Positions 15,406 to 23,822 are shown, counted from the stretch's first letter. The stretch: DNA of 42,719 nucleotides from an uncultured Pigmentiphaga sp. (GCA_937891425.1 CALAGD010000054.1:1-42719); one strand, 5' to 3'. The notes: generated from the sequence alone by a model not told the origin. Program-made: numbers and translations.

Positions 15406-17133
15406 ATGTCGCACGAATACGCCCTCAACATGGATATGCCCCTTCCCGCCGAATGCGACCTCCTGGTGGTGGGATCGGGCGCCGGCGGACTGGCCACTGC
15501 AGTCACTGCCGCGCTGCACGGGCTGCGGCCCGTCATCATCGAGAAAGCGAAATGGTTTGGCGGTTCAACCGCGGTGTCGGGTGGAGCAATCTGGTGCCCC
15601 GCCAACCCCCTGATGCTGGCCGCGGGCATGAAGGACGACCCCGCAGCTGCACGCACTTACCTCCAGCGCGAGGCTGGGCCACGCTTCAACGCTGAACTCG
15701 TGGACAGTTTCCTGGCGCATGGTCCGGAAGCCATCGGCTTCTTCCACGAGAAGACCGCCCTGAAAATGGCCCATCGGCCTCAGTACCCCGATTACCACCC
15801 CGATCTCGAAGGCGCTGCCCTCGGCGGCCGCACCCTTGATGCCCTTGAGCATGACGGACGCCGACTGGGCAAGGCACTCGCCTGCCTGCGCCCACCCATA
15901 CCCGAATTCACCATCCTCGGCGGGCTGCAGCTCGGCCGCATGGACCTCTACCATTTCGTGCGCATGACGCGCCAGTTCGACTCATTCGCCTGGGCGGCGA
16001 AAACCGTGCTGTCCTATGGCTGGGATCGCGTCCGATACGGCCGTTACACCCGACTGAAGCTCGGTGCCGCCATCGTCGGCCGCCTTGCGGAAACAGCGTT
16101 CAGCCTCGACATTCCCCTCTACATCCGCCACGAACTGTTGGGCCTCGAGAAAGATGCGCAAGGACGGGTGTGCGCCGCCTCGGTGGCCACGCCGGGCGGT
16201 ACGCGACGCGTCGTAGCCCGACAGGGGATCGTGCTCGCCACCGGTGGCTATCCGCAAGATCCGGAACGCAGGGCACGCACCATGCCCCACGTACAACGGG
16301 GCCTGCCCCACTACTCCATGGCACCGGAGAGCTCCACCGGCGGCGGACTGCGGGCGGCGGAGGCCATCGGCGCACGCTTCGTAACATCCAATTCGAACGC
16401 AGCCAGCTGGACCCCGGTTTCCCTCCTGCCCCAGCCCGACGGCTCGGTGCGTCCATTCCCGCACCTGTTCATGGACCGCGCCAAACCGGGCGTCATCGCC
16501 GTCGGTCACGATGGCCGCCGGTTCACCAACGAAGCGGCCAGCTACCATGACTTCGTCCAGGACATGCTCAGGAAGCTGGACGCTGAAGGACGCATGTCGG
16601 CATGGCTGATCTGCGATCATGCCGCGCTACGACGCTATGGTCTGGGAGCAGTGCCCTGCACGCCCGGGCGAATTGGGCCATACCTGCTCAACGGGTATCT
16701 CAAGACGGGGGCGAATGTGGAAGAACTGGGCCGGGTAACCGGCATTTCTGCCAAGGGGCTGGCAGCCACCATCGCGCGCTTCAATGAAAACGCGAGCCGT
16801 GGTGAGGATCCGGAGTTCGGCAAGGGCTCGACGGAGTATCAGCGCGTGCTTGGCGATCCGGACCATCGTCCCAACCCATGCCTCAAGCCCATCACCGGCC
16901 GTCTGTATGCCATCGAAATCTTTCCCGGAGACATCGGCACCACCATGGGGCTGGACATCAACGCCCATTGCGAAGTGCGCGACGTCGAAGGACAGATCAT
17001 TCCCGGGCTGTACGCGGTTGGCAACGATGCCAACTCACTCATGTCGGGCACCTACCCGGCCGCAGGCATCACGCTGGGGCCGGCACTGACCTTCGGTTAC
17101 GTCGCGGGCCGACGCGCCGCGGGACAGATATAG
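15406..17133 (+). CDS. FAD-dependent oxidoreductase, 3-ketosteroid delta1-dehydrogenase/fumarate reductase family
   Basis: 575 aa. The N-terminal Rossmann fold shows DLLVVGSGAGGLATAV (about 20-35) and the FAD loop EKAKWFGGSTAVSGGAIW. The C-terminal stretch with GTTMGLDINAHCEV, GLYAVGNDANSLMSG and TYPAAGITLGPALTFGYV closely follows the KstD-like group, which removes hydrogens next to a ketone in a ring. I use the ATG at 15406, which has CGGAG upstream, not the TTG at 15385. It is co-directional with the SDR 24 bp earlier. A steroid substrate is only one option; Alcaligenaceae carry many such flavoproteins. Alternatives are other FAD_binding_2 enzymes such as fumarate reductase-like proteins. 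Confidence 0.9.
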   Translation: MSHEYALNMDMPLPAECDLLVVGSGAGGLATAVTAALHGLRPVIIEKAKWFGGSTAVSGGAIWCPANPLMLAAGMKDDPAAARTYLQREAGPRFNAELVDSFLAHGPEAIGFFHEKTALKMAHRPQYPDYHPDLEGAALGGRTLDALEHDGRRLGKALACLRPPIPEFTILGGLQLGRMDLYHFVRMTRQFDSFAWAAKTVLSYGWDRVRYGRYTRLKLGAAIVGRLAETAFSLDIPLYIRHELLGLEKDAQGRVCAASVATPGGTRRVVARQGIVLATGGYPQDPERRARTMPHVQRGLPHYSMAPESSTGGGLRAAEAIGARFVTSNSNAASWTPVSLLPQPDGSVRPFPHLFMDRAKPGVIAVGHDGRRFTNEAASYHDFVQDMLRKLDAEGRMSAWLICDHAALRRYGLGAVPCTPGRIGPYLLNGYLKTGANVEELGRVTGISAKGLAATIARFNENASRGEDPEFGKGSTEYQRVLGDPDHRPNPCLKPITGRLYAIEIFPGDIGTTMGLDINAHCEVRDVEGQIIPGLYAVGNDANSLMSGTYPAAGITLGPALTFGYVAGRRAAGQI

Positions 17134-17187
17134 GGTGTTGCCCCTTCCCCGCCAACCCCATGCCGCACAAGGCGAGAGAACGACTGC

Positions 17188-18177
17188 CTATTCGAGCCTG
17201 ATCGCGGCGCGTTCACCAATCGCCTTGTACTGACCGATTTCCTTTCGCAGCAGGTCGGCGAACTCGTCGGGCCCCATGCCCACGGGAACCAGTCCGAGGT
17301 CGGTCAGCTTCTGCTGGAACGCCTCCCGCGAGAGGATGCTGAGAAGTTCCTCATGGATGCGCGCGACGATGGACGGATCAATGCCTGCCGGGCCAGATAC
17401 GGCCAGCCAGTTGTCACTCTCCATGCCGTCCAGGCCAAGTTCGGCAAATGTTGGAACATCTGGCAGCAGACTGGATCTTTCCTTCGCGGCCACGCCAAGC
17501 ACGCGCACCCGCCCGTCTTTCACGAATGCCAGCGCCGAATTGAGCGCAACCCACGCCGAATCGACTTCGCCCGAGAGCACCGCGGTGACCGACTGACCCG
17601 AACCCTTGTACGGAATGTGGTTGAACGCGAGGTTCGTCAGGCCGCCCAGCCGCTCGCCGGCCAGGTGCACCGTGGTGCCGATGCCCGAAGTCGCATAACT
17701 GACGGTACCCGGAGCAGACTTCGCCGCGGCAAGGTAGTCATCCAGCGTCTTGTACGGCGAATCGGCCCGCACGATCAGCATGTTGGGCGCGGTGGCCACC
17801 AGCGTAATGGGGGTGATGTCCTTCACCGAGTCGTACGCCAGATCGTTGCGGAACGCGCCGTTGATCGTGTGGTTGCCTGGAAGCAACTGAAGTGTGTGGC
17901 CATCGGGCGCCGAACGCACCACATACTGTGTACCGATGATGCCCGAAGCACCGGCGCGGTTCTCGACCACTACCGACTGTCCCCAGTCTTTCTGGATTTC
18001 GGTTGCCAGAAGGCGCGCAAGGATGTCGGACGCGCCTCCGGGCGCGAATCCCACCACGATGGTGACTGGCCGGGCCGGATAATTGTCGGCGACAGCGGCC
18101 GCTTGTACGCCCGGCACAACACCGGACACCAGCATGGACAGTGACATGCTTGCTGCGAACAGATGCTTCCTGATCAC
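17188..18177 (-). CDS. Bug/TctC-family periplasmic solute-binding protein
   Basis: 329 aa from a GTG at 18177 with CAGGAGT upstream; the frame is open further but that part lacks a signal peptide. A signal peptide covers about residues 1-27 (IRKHLFAASMSLSMLVSGVV). Bug motifs are clear: VGFAPGGASDILAR, VENRAGASGIIG and DVPTFAELGLDG. It converges on the flavoprotein gene with a 54-bp gap, and may provide the ligand receptor for that catabolic region. No TctA/TctB partner lies near it. Confidence 0.93.
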   Translation of the reverse strand: MIRKHLFAASMSLSMLVSGVVPGVQAAAVADNYPARPVTIVVGFAPGGASDILARLLATEIQKDWGQSVVVENRAGASGIIGTQYVVRSAPDGHTLQLLPGNHTINGAFRNDLAYDSVKDITPITLVATAPNMLIVRADSPYKTLDDYLAAAKSAPGTVSYATSGIGTTVHLAGERLGGLTNLAFNHIPYKGSGQSVTAVLSGEVDSAWVALNSALAFVKDGRVRVLGVAAKERSSLLPDVPTFAELGLDGMESDNWLAVSGPAGIDPSIVARIHEELLSILSREAFQQKLTDLGLVPVGMGPDEFADLLRKEIGQYKAIGERAAIRLE

Positions 18178-18385
18178 TACAGACTCCTGAGTAGGCAATG
18201 TTGTGCTTCGGACGACGGGTGCGCCAGATCCGACTGCACGCCAGGTTGCCTGCGCATGGGAGCGGAAGCGATGTCGCTGGCAGATGCGACGTGGCCGGTG
18301 CAGCTCGAGCCTGAAACATCGAAACCCGACGCCGGCCTGCTGATACAAAATGCGACTTGATTTTATGTGAACGCGCCCTGGCCGC

Positions 18386-19450
18386 CTATGCCTGTCTCGC
18401 AGGCTGGTTGCGCTCCATCCCGTCTTCACGCCGGGTCAGCCCCTTGGGCAACGGGAACGCCACGCCTTCGGGCTCGCCCGGCATCGACCGCACCGAGACG
18501 GCACCCAGGTCTTTGAGACGCTGCACCACGCGCTGCACCAGCACTTCCGGCGCCGACGCACCTGCGGTGATGCCCACCCGCGTAGCCGCCGCAAGCCACT
18601 CGGGACGGATGTCTTCGGGCCCGTCGATGAGATAGGCCCTGACCCCGCGGCGTTCAGCCACCTCGCGCAGACGATTCGAATTGGAGCTGTTGACGCTACC
18701 GACGACCAGTACCAGGTCGCAATCGGCGGCCATGACTTTCACCGCATCCTGCCGGTTCTGCGTGGCATAGCAGATGTCCGCCTTCTTCGGCTCGAGAATC
18801 CTGGGGAAACGGCGCTTGAGCGCGTCGACGATGACGGCAGCATCGTCGACCGACAGCGTGGTTTGCGTTACGTACGCCAGGTTGTCGGGATCGCGTACCT
18901 CGAGGCGATTGACATCATCGACCGTTTCGACAAGATAGATGCCGTCTTCGGCCTGACCCAGCGTACCCTCGACTTCCGGATGCCCACGGTGCCCGATCAT
19001 CACGATCTCGCGCCGGGCAGCCCTCATCTTGGCCACCTCGACATGCACCTTGGTAACCAGCGGGCAAGTGGCGTCGAACACCCTCAGCCCACGTGCCTCG
19101 GCCTCCTTGCGCACGGCCTGTGAAACCCCGTGGGCCGAGAAGACGACGATGGCTCCCTCGGGAACCTTGTCGAGCTGGTCGACGAAAATCGCCCCTTTTG
19201 CGCGCAGTTCGCCCACCACATGGCGGTTATGCACGATCTCGTGACGCACATAAATGGGGGCGCCGTAGATCTCGAGCGCGCGCTCGACAATCTCGATGGC
19301 GCGATCGACGCCCGCACAGAATCCGCGCGGATGCGCCAGGATGACTTCCGGCCGTCCCTGCATGGATTGCACAGCGGACGGTAGCGCCGCCGGTCTCGTG
19401 GCGGACGCGTCTTGCGCACCGTTGCGCGCGTGAGTACTGGCTGCAGTCAT
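18386..19450 (-). CDS. ispH: 4-hydroxy-3-methylbut-2-enyl diphosphate reductase
   Basis: 354 aa. Last enzyme of the MEP isoprenoid pathway; reduces HMBPP to isopentenyl and dimethylallyl diphosphate using an iron-sulfur cluster. The three cluster cysteines are visible: Cys45 (HPRGFCAGV), Cys129 (DATCPLV) and Cys227 (ICYATQNRQ). The catalytic-site segments SAHGVS and GSVNSSNSNRL are also intact. The N-terminal 33 residues are a non-conserved extension, so initiation at the internal Met30 is possible. Its ATG overlaps the fkpB stop by 4 bp, a common ispH-fkpB arrangement in proteobacteria. Confidence 0.96.
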   Translation of the reverse strand: MTAASTHARNGAQDASATRPAALPSAVQSMQGRPEVILAHPRGFCAGVDRAIEIVERALEIYGAPIYVRHEIVHNRHVVGELRAKGAIFVDQLDKVPEGAIVVFSAHGVSQAVRKEAEARGLRVFDATCPLVTKVHVEVAKMRAARREIVMIGHRGHPEVEGTLGQAEDGIYLVETVDDVNRLEVRDPDNLAYVTQTTLSVDDAAVIVDALKRRFPRILEPKKADICYATQNRQDAVKVMAADCDLVLVVGSVNSSNSNRLREVAERRGVRAYLIDGPEDIRPEWLAAATRVGITAGASAPEVLVQRVVQRLKDLGAVSVRSMPGEPEGVAFPLPKGLTRREDGMERNQPARQA

Positions 19451-19947
19451 AGAACCCCGAGGATGGCAACTTCGACCTTCACCGTGTTGCCTGCAAGCGG
19501 ATGGTTGAAATCGAGGACCGCATGGTCGGGCGCGAGCTCCTTGAGCATACCCGCATATCGTTCACCATTGGGCGCTGCGAACTCGACGGTATCGCCCGGC
19601 TCGAACAATTGGCCCGGTACGGCATGCTCTTCGAAAGCTTCCCGGGTGAGCGTTCGTACGAGGTCGGGGTTGCGTTCGCCGTAGGCCTCCGCCGGGGCCA
19701 GCACATAGCTGAACCGTTCGCCTTCGGCATGACCGATGAGCGGTGCCTCCAGCCCCGGAGCCCACTGCCCGATACCCATTTGTAACGTGGCGGGCCGGGC
19801 GGAGAAGGTATCTATCACGACACGTTCTTCGCCCGCGCCGTCGAACACGCTGATGCGATAGTGCAACGTGACGTACGAGCTGGGCCCAATGCGGGGCGGA
19901 TTGTCGAACTGTGTATTCTCTCGCGCAGTAGCCAAAGGTGTGCTCAC
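19447..19947 (-). CDS. fkpB: FKBP-type peptidyl-prolyl isomerase, SlpA/FkpB type
   Basis: 166 aa. Speeds cis-trans isomerisation at proline and can act as a cytosolic folding helper. Sequence shows the FKBP half-domains with an inserted flap: VTLHYRISVFDG, GIGQWAPGLEAPLIGHAEGE, the flap VLAPAEAYGERNPDLV and the return strand DFNHPLAGNT. The start is a GTG without a good ribosome-binding site; the first 20 residues are not conserved, so the true start may be slightly downstream. It is coupled to ispH and divergent from radC across 46 bp. Confidence 0.92.
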   Translation of the reverse strand: MSTPLATARENTQFDNPPRIGPSSYVTLHYRISVFDGAGEERVVIDTFSARPATLQMGIGQWAPGLEAPLIGHAEGERFSYVLAPAEAYGERNPDLVRTLTREAFEEHAVPGQLFEPGDTVEFAAPNGERYAGMLKELAPDHAVLDFNHPLAGNTVKVEVAILGVL

Positions 19948-19993
19948 AACAGTGTCAAGATTGGGGGACGACCAGCCATTTTAGAAGGTATCC

Positions 19994-20689
19994 GTGAATT
20001 CCCGAAGTTCCGTGGCCCGACTCTCCGATCTCCCCGCACCCAGCCGGCCCCGCGAGCGCCTGTTACGCCATGGGCCGGCCGCCCTCACCGATGCAGAATT
20101 GCTCGCCATCGTGTTGCGTACGGGTACACGCGGCTGCAATGTGGTCGCACTGGCGCAAAGGCTGCTGCATCAGTTCGGGGGCCTGCGGCCCCTGCTGGCT
20201 ACCGATCACGACCAACTCTCGAACACTCCGGGCATAGGCCCCGCCAAGGCTGCACAGCTGGTGGCCACACTGGAACTGGCCCGCCGTTCGCTGGCCGAAG
20301 AACTTGCAAGAGGACCCGTGCTGAATCGCCCCGAACTGGTGGAAACCTACTGTGCCTCGATACTCGCGCACCAGAAGGTTGAAGTCTGTATCGCACTGTA
20401 CTTCGACAACCAGCTGCGCCTGATCACCACCGAGGAAACCAGTCGCGGCACGCTGGCGCAGGCCGCTGTCTACCCCAGGGAAATCGTCCGTTCAGCACTG
20501 CACCATCACGCGGCAAGCGTGGTCATCGCACACAACCATCCGTCGGGCCTGGCCGAACCCAGCCGTGCCGACCTCGAGCTTACCCGCCATCTACGTGAAG
20601 CACTCGCCCTGGTCGATACCCGCCTCATTGACCATATCATCGTCGCCGGCAAGGAAACCGTGTCGCTGGCGCGCCTGGGCAAGCTATGA
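19994..20689 (+). CDS. radC: RadC-family JAB/MPN-domain protein
   Basis: 231 aa. An N-terminal helix-hairpin-helix (NTPGIGPAKAAQL, about 77-90) precedes a JAB domain whose metal site is complete: His180, His182 and Asp193 in AHNHPSGLAEPSRAD. The historical link to DNA repair is weak; the biochemical role of RadC is unsettled. GTG start with GAAGG upstream. It precedes the rpmB leader by about 75 bp. Confidence 0.95.
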   Translation: MNSRSSVARLSDLPAPSRPRERLLRHGPAALTDAELLAIVLRTGTRGCNVVALAQRLLHQFGGLRPLLATDHDQLSNTPGIGPAKAAQLVATLELARRSLAEELARGPVLNRPELVETYCASILAHQKVEVCIALYFDNQLRLITTEETSRGTLAQAAVYPREIVRSALHHHAASVVIAHNHPSGLAEPSRADLELTRHLREALALVDTRLIDHIIVAGKETVSLARLGKL

Positions 20690-20740
20690 TGCTGCATGAC
20701 ACACCGCGACCGCACCTCGTCACAGCCCCAGCATTTTGCG

Positions 20741-20769
20741 TTGCGGTGGTTTTGCGCTCGTGCTAGAAT
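20741..20769 (+). promoter_or_regulatory. Promoter of the rpmB-rpmG operon
   Basis: TTGCGG (20741-20746), a 17-bp spacer and TAGAAT (20764-20769) with a TG extension. Transcription would begin near 20776, giving a leader of about 330 nt before rpmB. The same TGCTAGAAT occurs before tRNA-Thr. Confidence 0.65.
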
Positions 20770-20775
20770 TTATAG

Positions 20776-21105
20776 CTTTACTGATACCAGCGCATCTTGC
20801 AAGATCACGGCGTATTGCCAGGTCAGTGCTTGCAACAGGCCACGACGGGCCTTTCAAGGCTTCATCAAGCGGGTAGCGCCAATACCATTAACAATTTATG
20901 GGCAGCGAACCATAAATTATTCATGGTTATGGCAGGGCCGGGTTGCAGGCAATACGCGAACTGGCAAGCGCCCGTCTTTCAGCGCCCGCGTCAAGGCATG
21001 GGCTCTTCGCGCTGCAAGGAACGTCAACAGTTTGCATTTGAACTGCGGTTGCACAGCCTGTGCTGCAGTAACCGCGTCGACAATTTACGGAAAAGAGGTT
21101 TGGTC
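20776..21105 (+). promoter_or_regulatory. Long rpmB leader with alternative hairpins
   Basis: This 330-nt stretch carries no supportable gene. It contains the palindrome ATCTTGCAAGAT (20794-20805) and a perfect 9-bp stem AATTTATGG/CCATAAATT (20893-20901 with 20910-20918). The CCAT bases of that stem can instead pair with a later ATGGTT (AACCAT 20908-20913 with 20923-20928), so the two hairpins exclude each other. Ribosomal protein operons are often autoregulated through leader RNA, which makes this a candidate control element for L28/L33 synthesis; the function is inferred. Confidence 0.4.
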
Positions 21106-21342
21106 ATGGCGCGTGTATGCCAGGTAACCGGCAAGAAGCCGAAGGTGGGTTACAACGTCTCCCACGCCAACAACAAAACCAAGCGCCGTTTTCTGCCCAA
21201 CCTGCAATCGCGTCGCTTCTGGGTAGAAAGCGAAAACCGCTGGGTGCGCCTGCGCGTCAGTGCTGCCGCCCTGCGTACGATCGACAAGAAAGGCATCGAC
21301 GCCGTCCTTGCCGAAATGCGTGCACGCGGCGAGCGGATCTAA
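21106..21342 (+). CDS. rpmB: Large ribosomal subunit protein bL28
   Basis: 78 aa, the standard length. Starts MARVCQVTGKKPKVGYNVSH and has KTKRRFLPNLQSRRFWVE and the C-terminal RTIDKKGIDAVLAEMRARG, all diagnostic of L28. Component of the 50S subunit. AAAGAGG precedes the ATG. The frame is open upstream to 20797 but that extension is chance. rpmG follows after 28 bp. Confidence 0.98.
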   Translation: MARVCQVTGKKPKVGYNVSHANNKTKRRFLPNLQSRRFWVESENRWVRLRVSAAALRTIDKKGIDAVLAEMRARGERI

Positions 21343-21370
21343 GCAGCGCCGTTTCTAACAGGAGCTCATC

Positions 21371-21538
21371 ATGGCCAAAGGCACTCGCGAAAAAATCAAG
21401 CTCGAGTCCAGCGCGGGCACGGGACACTTCTACACCACGACCAAGAACAAGCGCAACACGCCTGAAAAACTGGTAATGAAGAAGTACGACCCCGTTGCAC
21501 GCAAGCACGTCGAGTACAAGGAAACTCGGCTGAAGTAA
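21371..21538 (+). CDS. rpmG: Large ribosomal subunit protein bL33
   Basis: 55 aa. Begins MAKGTREKIKLESSAGTGH and continues FYTTTKNKRNTPEKL, matching L33. It contains no cysteines, so it is the zinc-independent form. GGAGCTC precedes the ATG. Forms the usual rpmB-rpmG pair. Confidence 0.98.
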   Translation: MAKGTREKIKLESSAGTGHFYTTTKNKRNTPEKLVMKKYDPVARKHVEYKETRLK

Positions 21539-21559
21539 ATCCCGTCACAGCAGACAGGC

Positions 21560-21588
21560 GGCAAACCGCGAGCATCTTGCGGTCTGCC
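21560..21588 (+). terminator. Stem-loop after rpmG
   Basis: GGCAAACCGC (21560-21569) pairs with GCGGTCTGCC (21579-21588) with one mismatch and a 9-nt loop, 21 bp past the rpmG stop. The following bases are only moderately T-rich, so termination may be inefficient. The rest of the gap to the nicotinamidase stop (21788) shows no gene. Confidence 0.5.
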
Positions 21589-21787
21589 CCTTGCTGTGTC
21601 GCACCTGCTCCGCCGCAGATTCTTTTCTTCCCCTCTCTTCTCCCTCGTCGGCGCAACGCCACATCCTGCGCATTCTCGCGCATATCTCCTGCTCAGGTAC
21701 GGCCACACGCCCGGTTCCAATGCCACATGGCATGAACGGCAACTCATCCATGCGCGCCGCCTGCGCCCAATCGAACACGAAAGCCTG

Positions 21788-22429
21788 CTACGCAAAGGCC
21801 GACACATCGTCCGCATGTATCAGCCGCACGCCTGCCTCAAGCATTTCACTCCGCGCCGCTTCCAGCGAGCCGTCCACGTTGATGCCACGACACGCATCTT
21901 CGATGACCACTACATCGAACCCGGTCGCACGCGCGTCAAGGGCACTCCATTTCACGCAGAAATCGGTGGCTATGCCGCAGAGGAACAGCCGGCGGATATT
22001 CAGCTCCTTCAGATAGCCGGCCAGGCCGGTGGACGTGCGCCGATCGTTCTCGCGAAAGGCCGAATAGGAATCGATGTGCGGATACATGCCCTTGCGCACG
22101 ATCAGCTTTGCCCGCGTGGTATCGAGCTCATTATGGAACTCAGCCCCCCGCGTGCCCTGGACGCAATGATCCGGCCACAGCACCTGCAGACCATACGGCA
22201 CTTCGATCATCTCGAACGGCTGCCGGCCCGGGTGCGAACTGGCAAACGACTGATGCCCCCCGGGGTGCCAGTCCTGGCTCAGCACGACATGCTCAAAGCG
22301 CGCCTGCAGGGCATTTACCAACGGGATAATCTGATCTCCCCCCGGTACCGCCAAGGCGCCACCGGGACAAAAATCGTTCTGGATGTCGACTACCAGAAGC
22401 GCGTCGCTGGATGACACGATCTCCTCCAT
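21788..22429 (-). CDS. pncA: Nicotinamidase (pyrazinamidase)
   Basis: 213 aa. Hydrolyses nicotinamide to nicotinate and ammonia in NAD salvage. The cysteine-hydrolase triad fits PncA: Asp15 (VVDIQNDF), Lys113 (IVRKGMYPH) and Cys158 (GIATDFCVKW). Metal ligands Asp53 and His55 (SQDWH) and His88 (WPDHC) are present, as is GGALAVPGGD. The ATG at 22429 has no ribosome-binding site; a GTG at 22417 preceded by GAGGAG would shorten it by four residues. It is divergent from the second ABC importer, and the operators between them could control both. Downstream it converges on rpmG. Confidence 0.94.
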   Translation of the reverse strand: MEEIVSSSDALLVVDIQNDFCPGGALAVPGGDQIIPLVNALQARFEHVVLSQDWHPGGHQSFASSHPGRQPFEMIEVPYGLQVLWPDHCVQGTRGAEFHNELDTTRAKLIVRKGMYPHIDSYSAFRENDRRTSTGLAGYLKELNIRRLFLCGIATDFCVKWSALDARATGFDVVVIEDACRGINVDGSLEAARSEMLEAGVRLIHADDVSAFA

Positions 22430-22493
22430 GCACGAAAGCGGGACGCAAGCGGATACCTGACAGAGGTGTTGCAGCGTCAGATGAACAGAAACA

Positions 22494-22522
22494 TTGACTT
22501 GAGTTATGCTCAAAGTTAGCAT
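22494..22522 (+). promoter_or_regulatory. Promoter of the second ABC importer operon
   Basis: TTGACT (22494-22499), 17 bp, then TAGCAT (22517-22522). The spacer and -10 lie inside the first palindrome, an arrangement suited to repression. Confidence 0.5.
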
Positions 22523-22524
22523 AA
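22504..22524. promoter_or_regulatory. Palindromic operator 1 of the second ABC importer
   Basis: TTATGCT (22504-22510) and AGCATAA (22518-22524) form a perfect 7-bp inverted repeat with a 7-nt centre, covering the promoter spacer and -10. It shares its arms with the palindrome at 22556-22578. Confidence 0.65.
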
Positions 22525-22555
22525 ATGGCTTACCCGCGGGGAGTGGTCCAACCCA

Positions 22556-22578
22556 ATTATGCTCAAAATGAGCATAAT
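22556..22578. promoter_or_regulatory. Palindromic operator 2 of the second ABC importer
   Basis: ATTATGCTCA (22556-22565) and TGAGCATAAT (22569-22578) are perfect 10-bp arms around AAA. Its centre is 53 bp from that of operator 1, about five helical turns, so a regulator could bind both on one face of the DNA. It lies between the predicted transcription start and the GTG start codon. Confidence 0.7.
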
Positions 22579-22603
22579 AATATTTTTCCAAGGAGAACGC
22601 CGG

Positions 22604-23821
22604 GTGAAATACGCTCCGGTTACCAAATGGATTGCCGGCATCGCTGCCGTTGCAACGATCATGACGTCGTCCGTCGCCGCAACACGCGATGAGACGATCC
22701 GTATTGGCGAAATTAACAGCTACAAGGCGCAGCCTGCCTTTCTTGAACCCTATCGCCAGGGGTGGCAACTGGCTCTCGAGGAGATCAACGCCGCTGGCGG
22801 TGTGCTCGGCAAACCGCTTGAAATCATCTCGCGCGACGATAACGGCAACCCCGGCGACTCCATCCGCATGGCGGAAGAGCTGCGAACCCGTGAGAAAGTC
22901 AGCCTGATTTTTGGCGGCTTCCTGTCGCACACGGGCCTTGCCCTTACTGACTATGCGCGCCAGCGCAAGATGCTGTTCCTCGCCGCCGAGCCCCTGACCG
23001 ACAAGATCACGTGGGAGCAAGGCAACCGTTACACATTCCGCCTGCGCCCTTCCACCTACATGCAGGTGGCCGGCCTGGTACCGCGTGCAGCCGCCCTGAA
23101 CAAGAAGCGCTGGGCCATCGTCTACCCCGACTACGAATACGGCCAGTCGGCCATGAACAGCTTCAAGCAGCTGATGCGTGAACGGCAGCCCGACATCGAG
23201 TTCGTGGCGGAAATTGCGGCTCCCCTCGGCAAGGTTGATGCCGGCAATGTGGTACAGGCCATCGCCGACGCCAACCCCGATGCGATCTTCAACATCCTGT
23301 TCGCCACTGACCTGTCGCGTTTCGTGCGTGAAGGGACGACCCGCGGCATCTTCGATGGGCGCGCCGTCGTCTCGCTGCTGACTGGCGAACCCGAATACAT
23401 GGATGCGCTCGGTGCCGAAGCGCCTGAAGGCTGGATCATCACCGGGTACCCCTGGTATGCCCTCGACACCCCCTACAACCGCAAGTTCGTCGACTCCTAT
23501 CGCGCCCGATTCAACGACTACCCCCGCCTCGGTTCGGTCGTGGGCTATGCCTCGGTCAAGGCCATTGCCGAAGCCATCCGACGCGCCGGCAGCCTCGACA
23601 CGGAAAAGCTGGTCGAAGCATTCCGTGGCGTCGAAATCGAGTCGCCGTTTGGGCCCATCTATTTCCGGCCCATCGATCACCAGTCCACCATGGGGGTATA
23701 TGTGGGCACATCTGCCGTACGCGACGGCAAGGGCGTGATGGTCGATTTCGAATACATCGACGGAGACGCCCTGTCTCCCTCCGACGAGGTAGTACGCAAG
23801 CTGCGGCCGGCGACTGACTGA
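22604..23821 (+). CDS. ABC transporter substrate-binding protein (peripla_BP_6; amide/amino acid type)
   Basis: 405 aa from a GTG at 22604 with AAGGAG at ideal spacing; a longer reading from 22559 would run through an operator and is unlikely. A signal peptide covers about residues 1-26. Family segments include TIRIGEINSYKAQPAFLEPYR, EINAAGGVLGKPLEIISRDD and GNPGDSIRMAEEL, then IFGGFLSHTGLALTDYA. The pattern is closer to amide- or urea-type receptors than to LivK proper, but this is an impression. First gene of a four-gene importer operon beside pncA. Confidence 0.92.
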   Translation: MKYAPVTKWIAGIAAVATIMTSSVAATRDETIRIGEINSYKAQPAFLEPYRQGWQLALEEINAAGGVLGKPLEIISRDDNGNPGDSIRMAEELRTREKVSLIFGGFLSHTGLALTDYARQRKMLFLAAEPLTDKITWEQGNRYTFRLRPSTYMQVAGLVPRAAALNKKRWAIVYPDYEYGQSAMNSFKQLMRERQPDIEFVAEIAAPLGKVDAGNVVQAIADANPDAIFNILFATDLSRFVREGTTRGIFDGRAVVSLLTGEPEYMDALGAEAPEGWIITGYPWYALDTPYNRKFVDSYRARFNDYPRLGSVVGYASVKAIAEAIRRAGSLDTEKLVEAFRGVEIESPFGPIYFRPIDHQSTMGVYVGTSAVRDGKGVMVDFEYIDGDALSPSDEVVRKLRPATD

Positions 23822-23822
23822 C

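Noticed and set aside
20797..21105. In-frame upstream extension of rpmB
   Set aside because: L28 is 78 aa with a strong ribosome-binding site at 21106; the extension begins with TTG and has no protein-like pattern.
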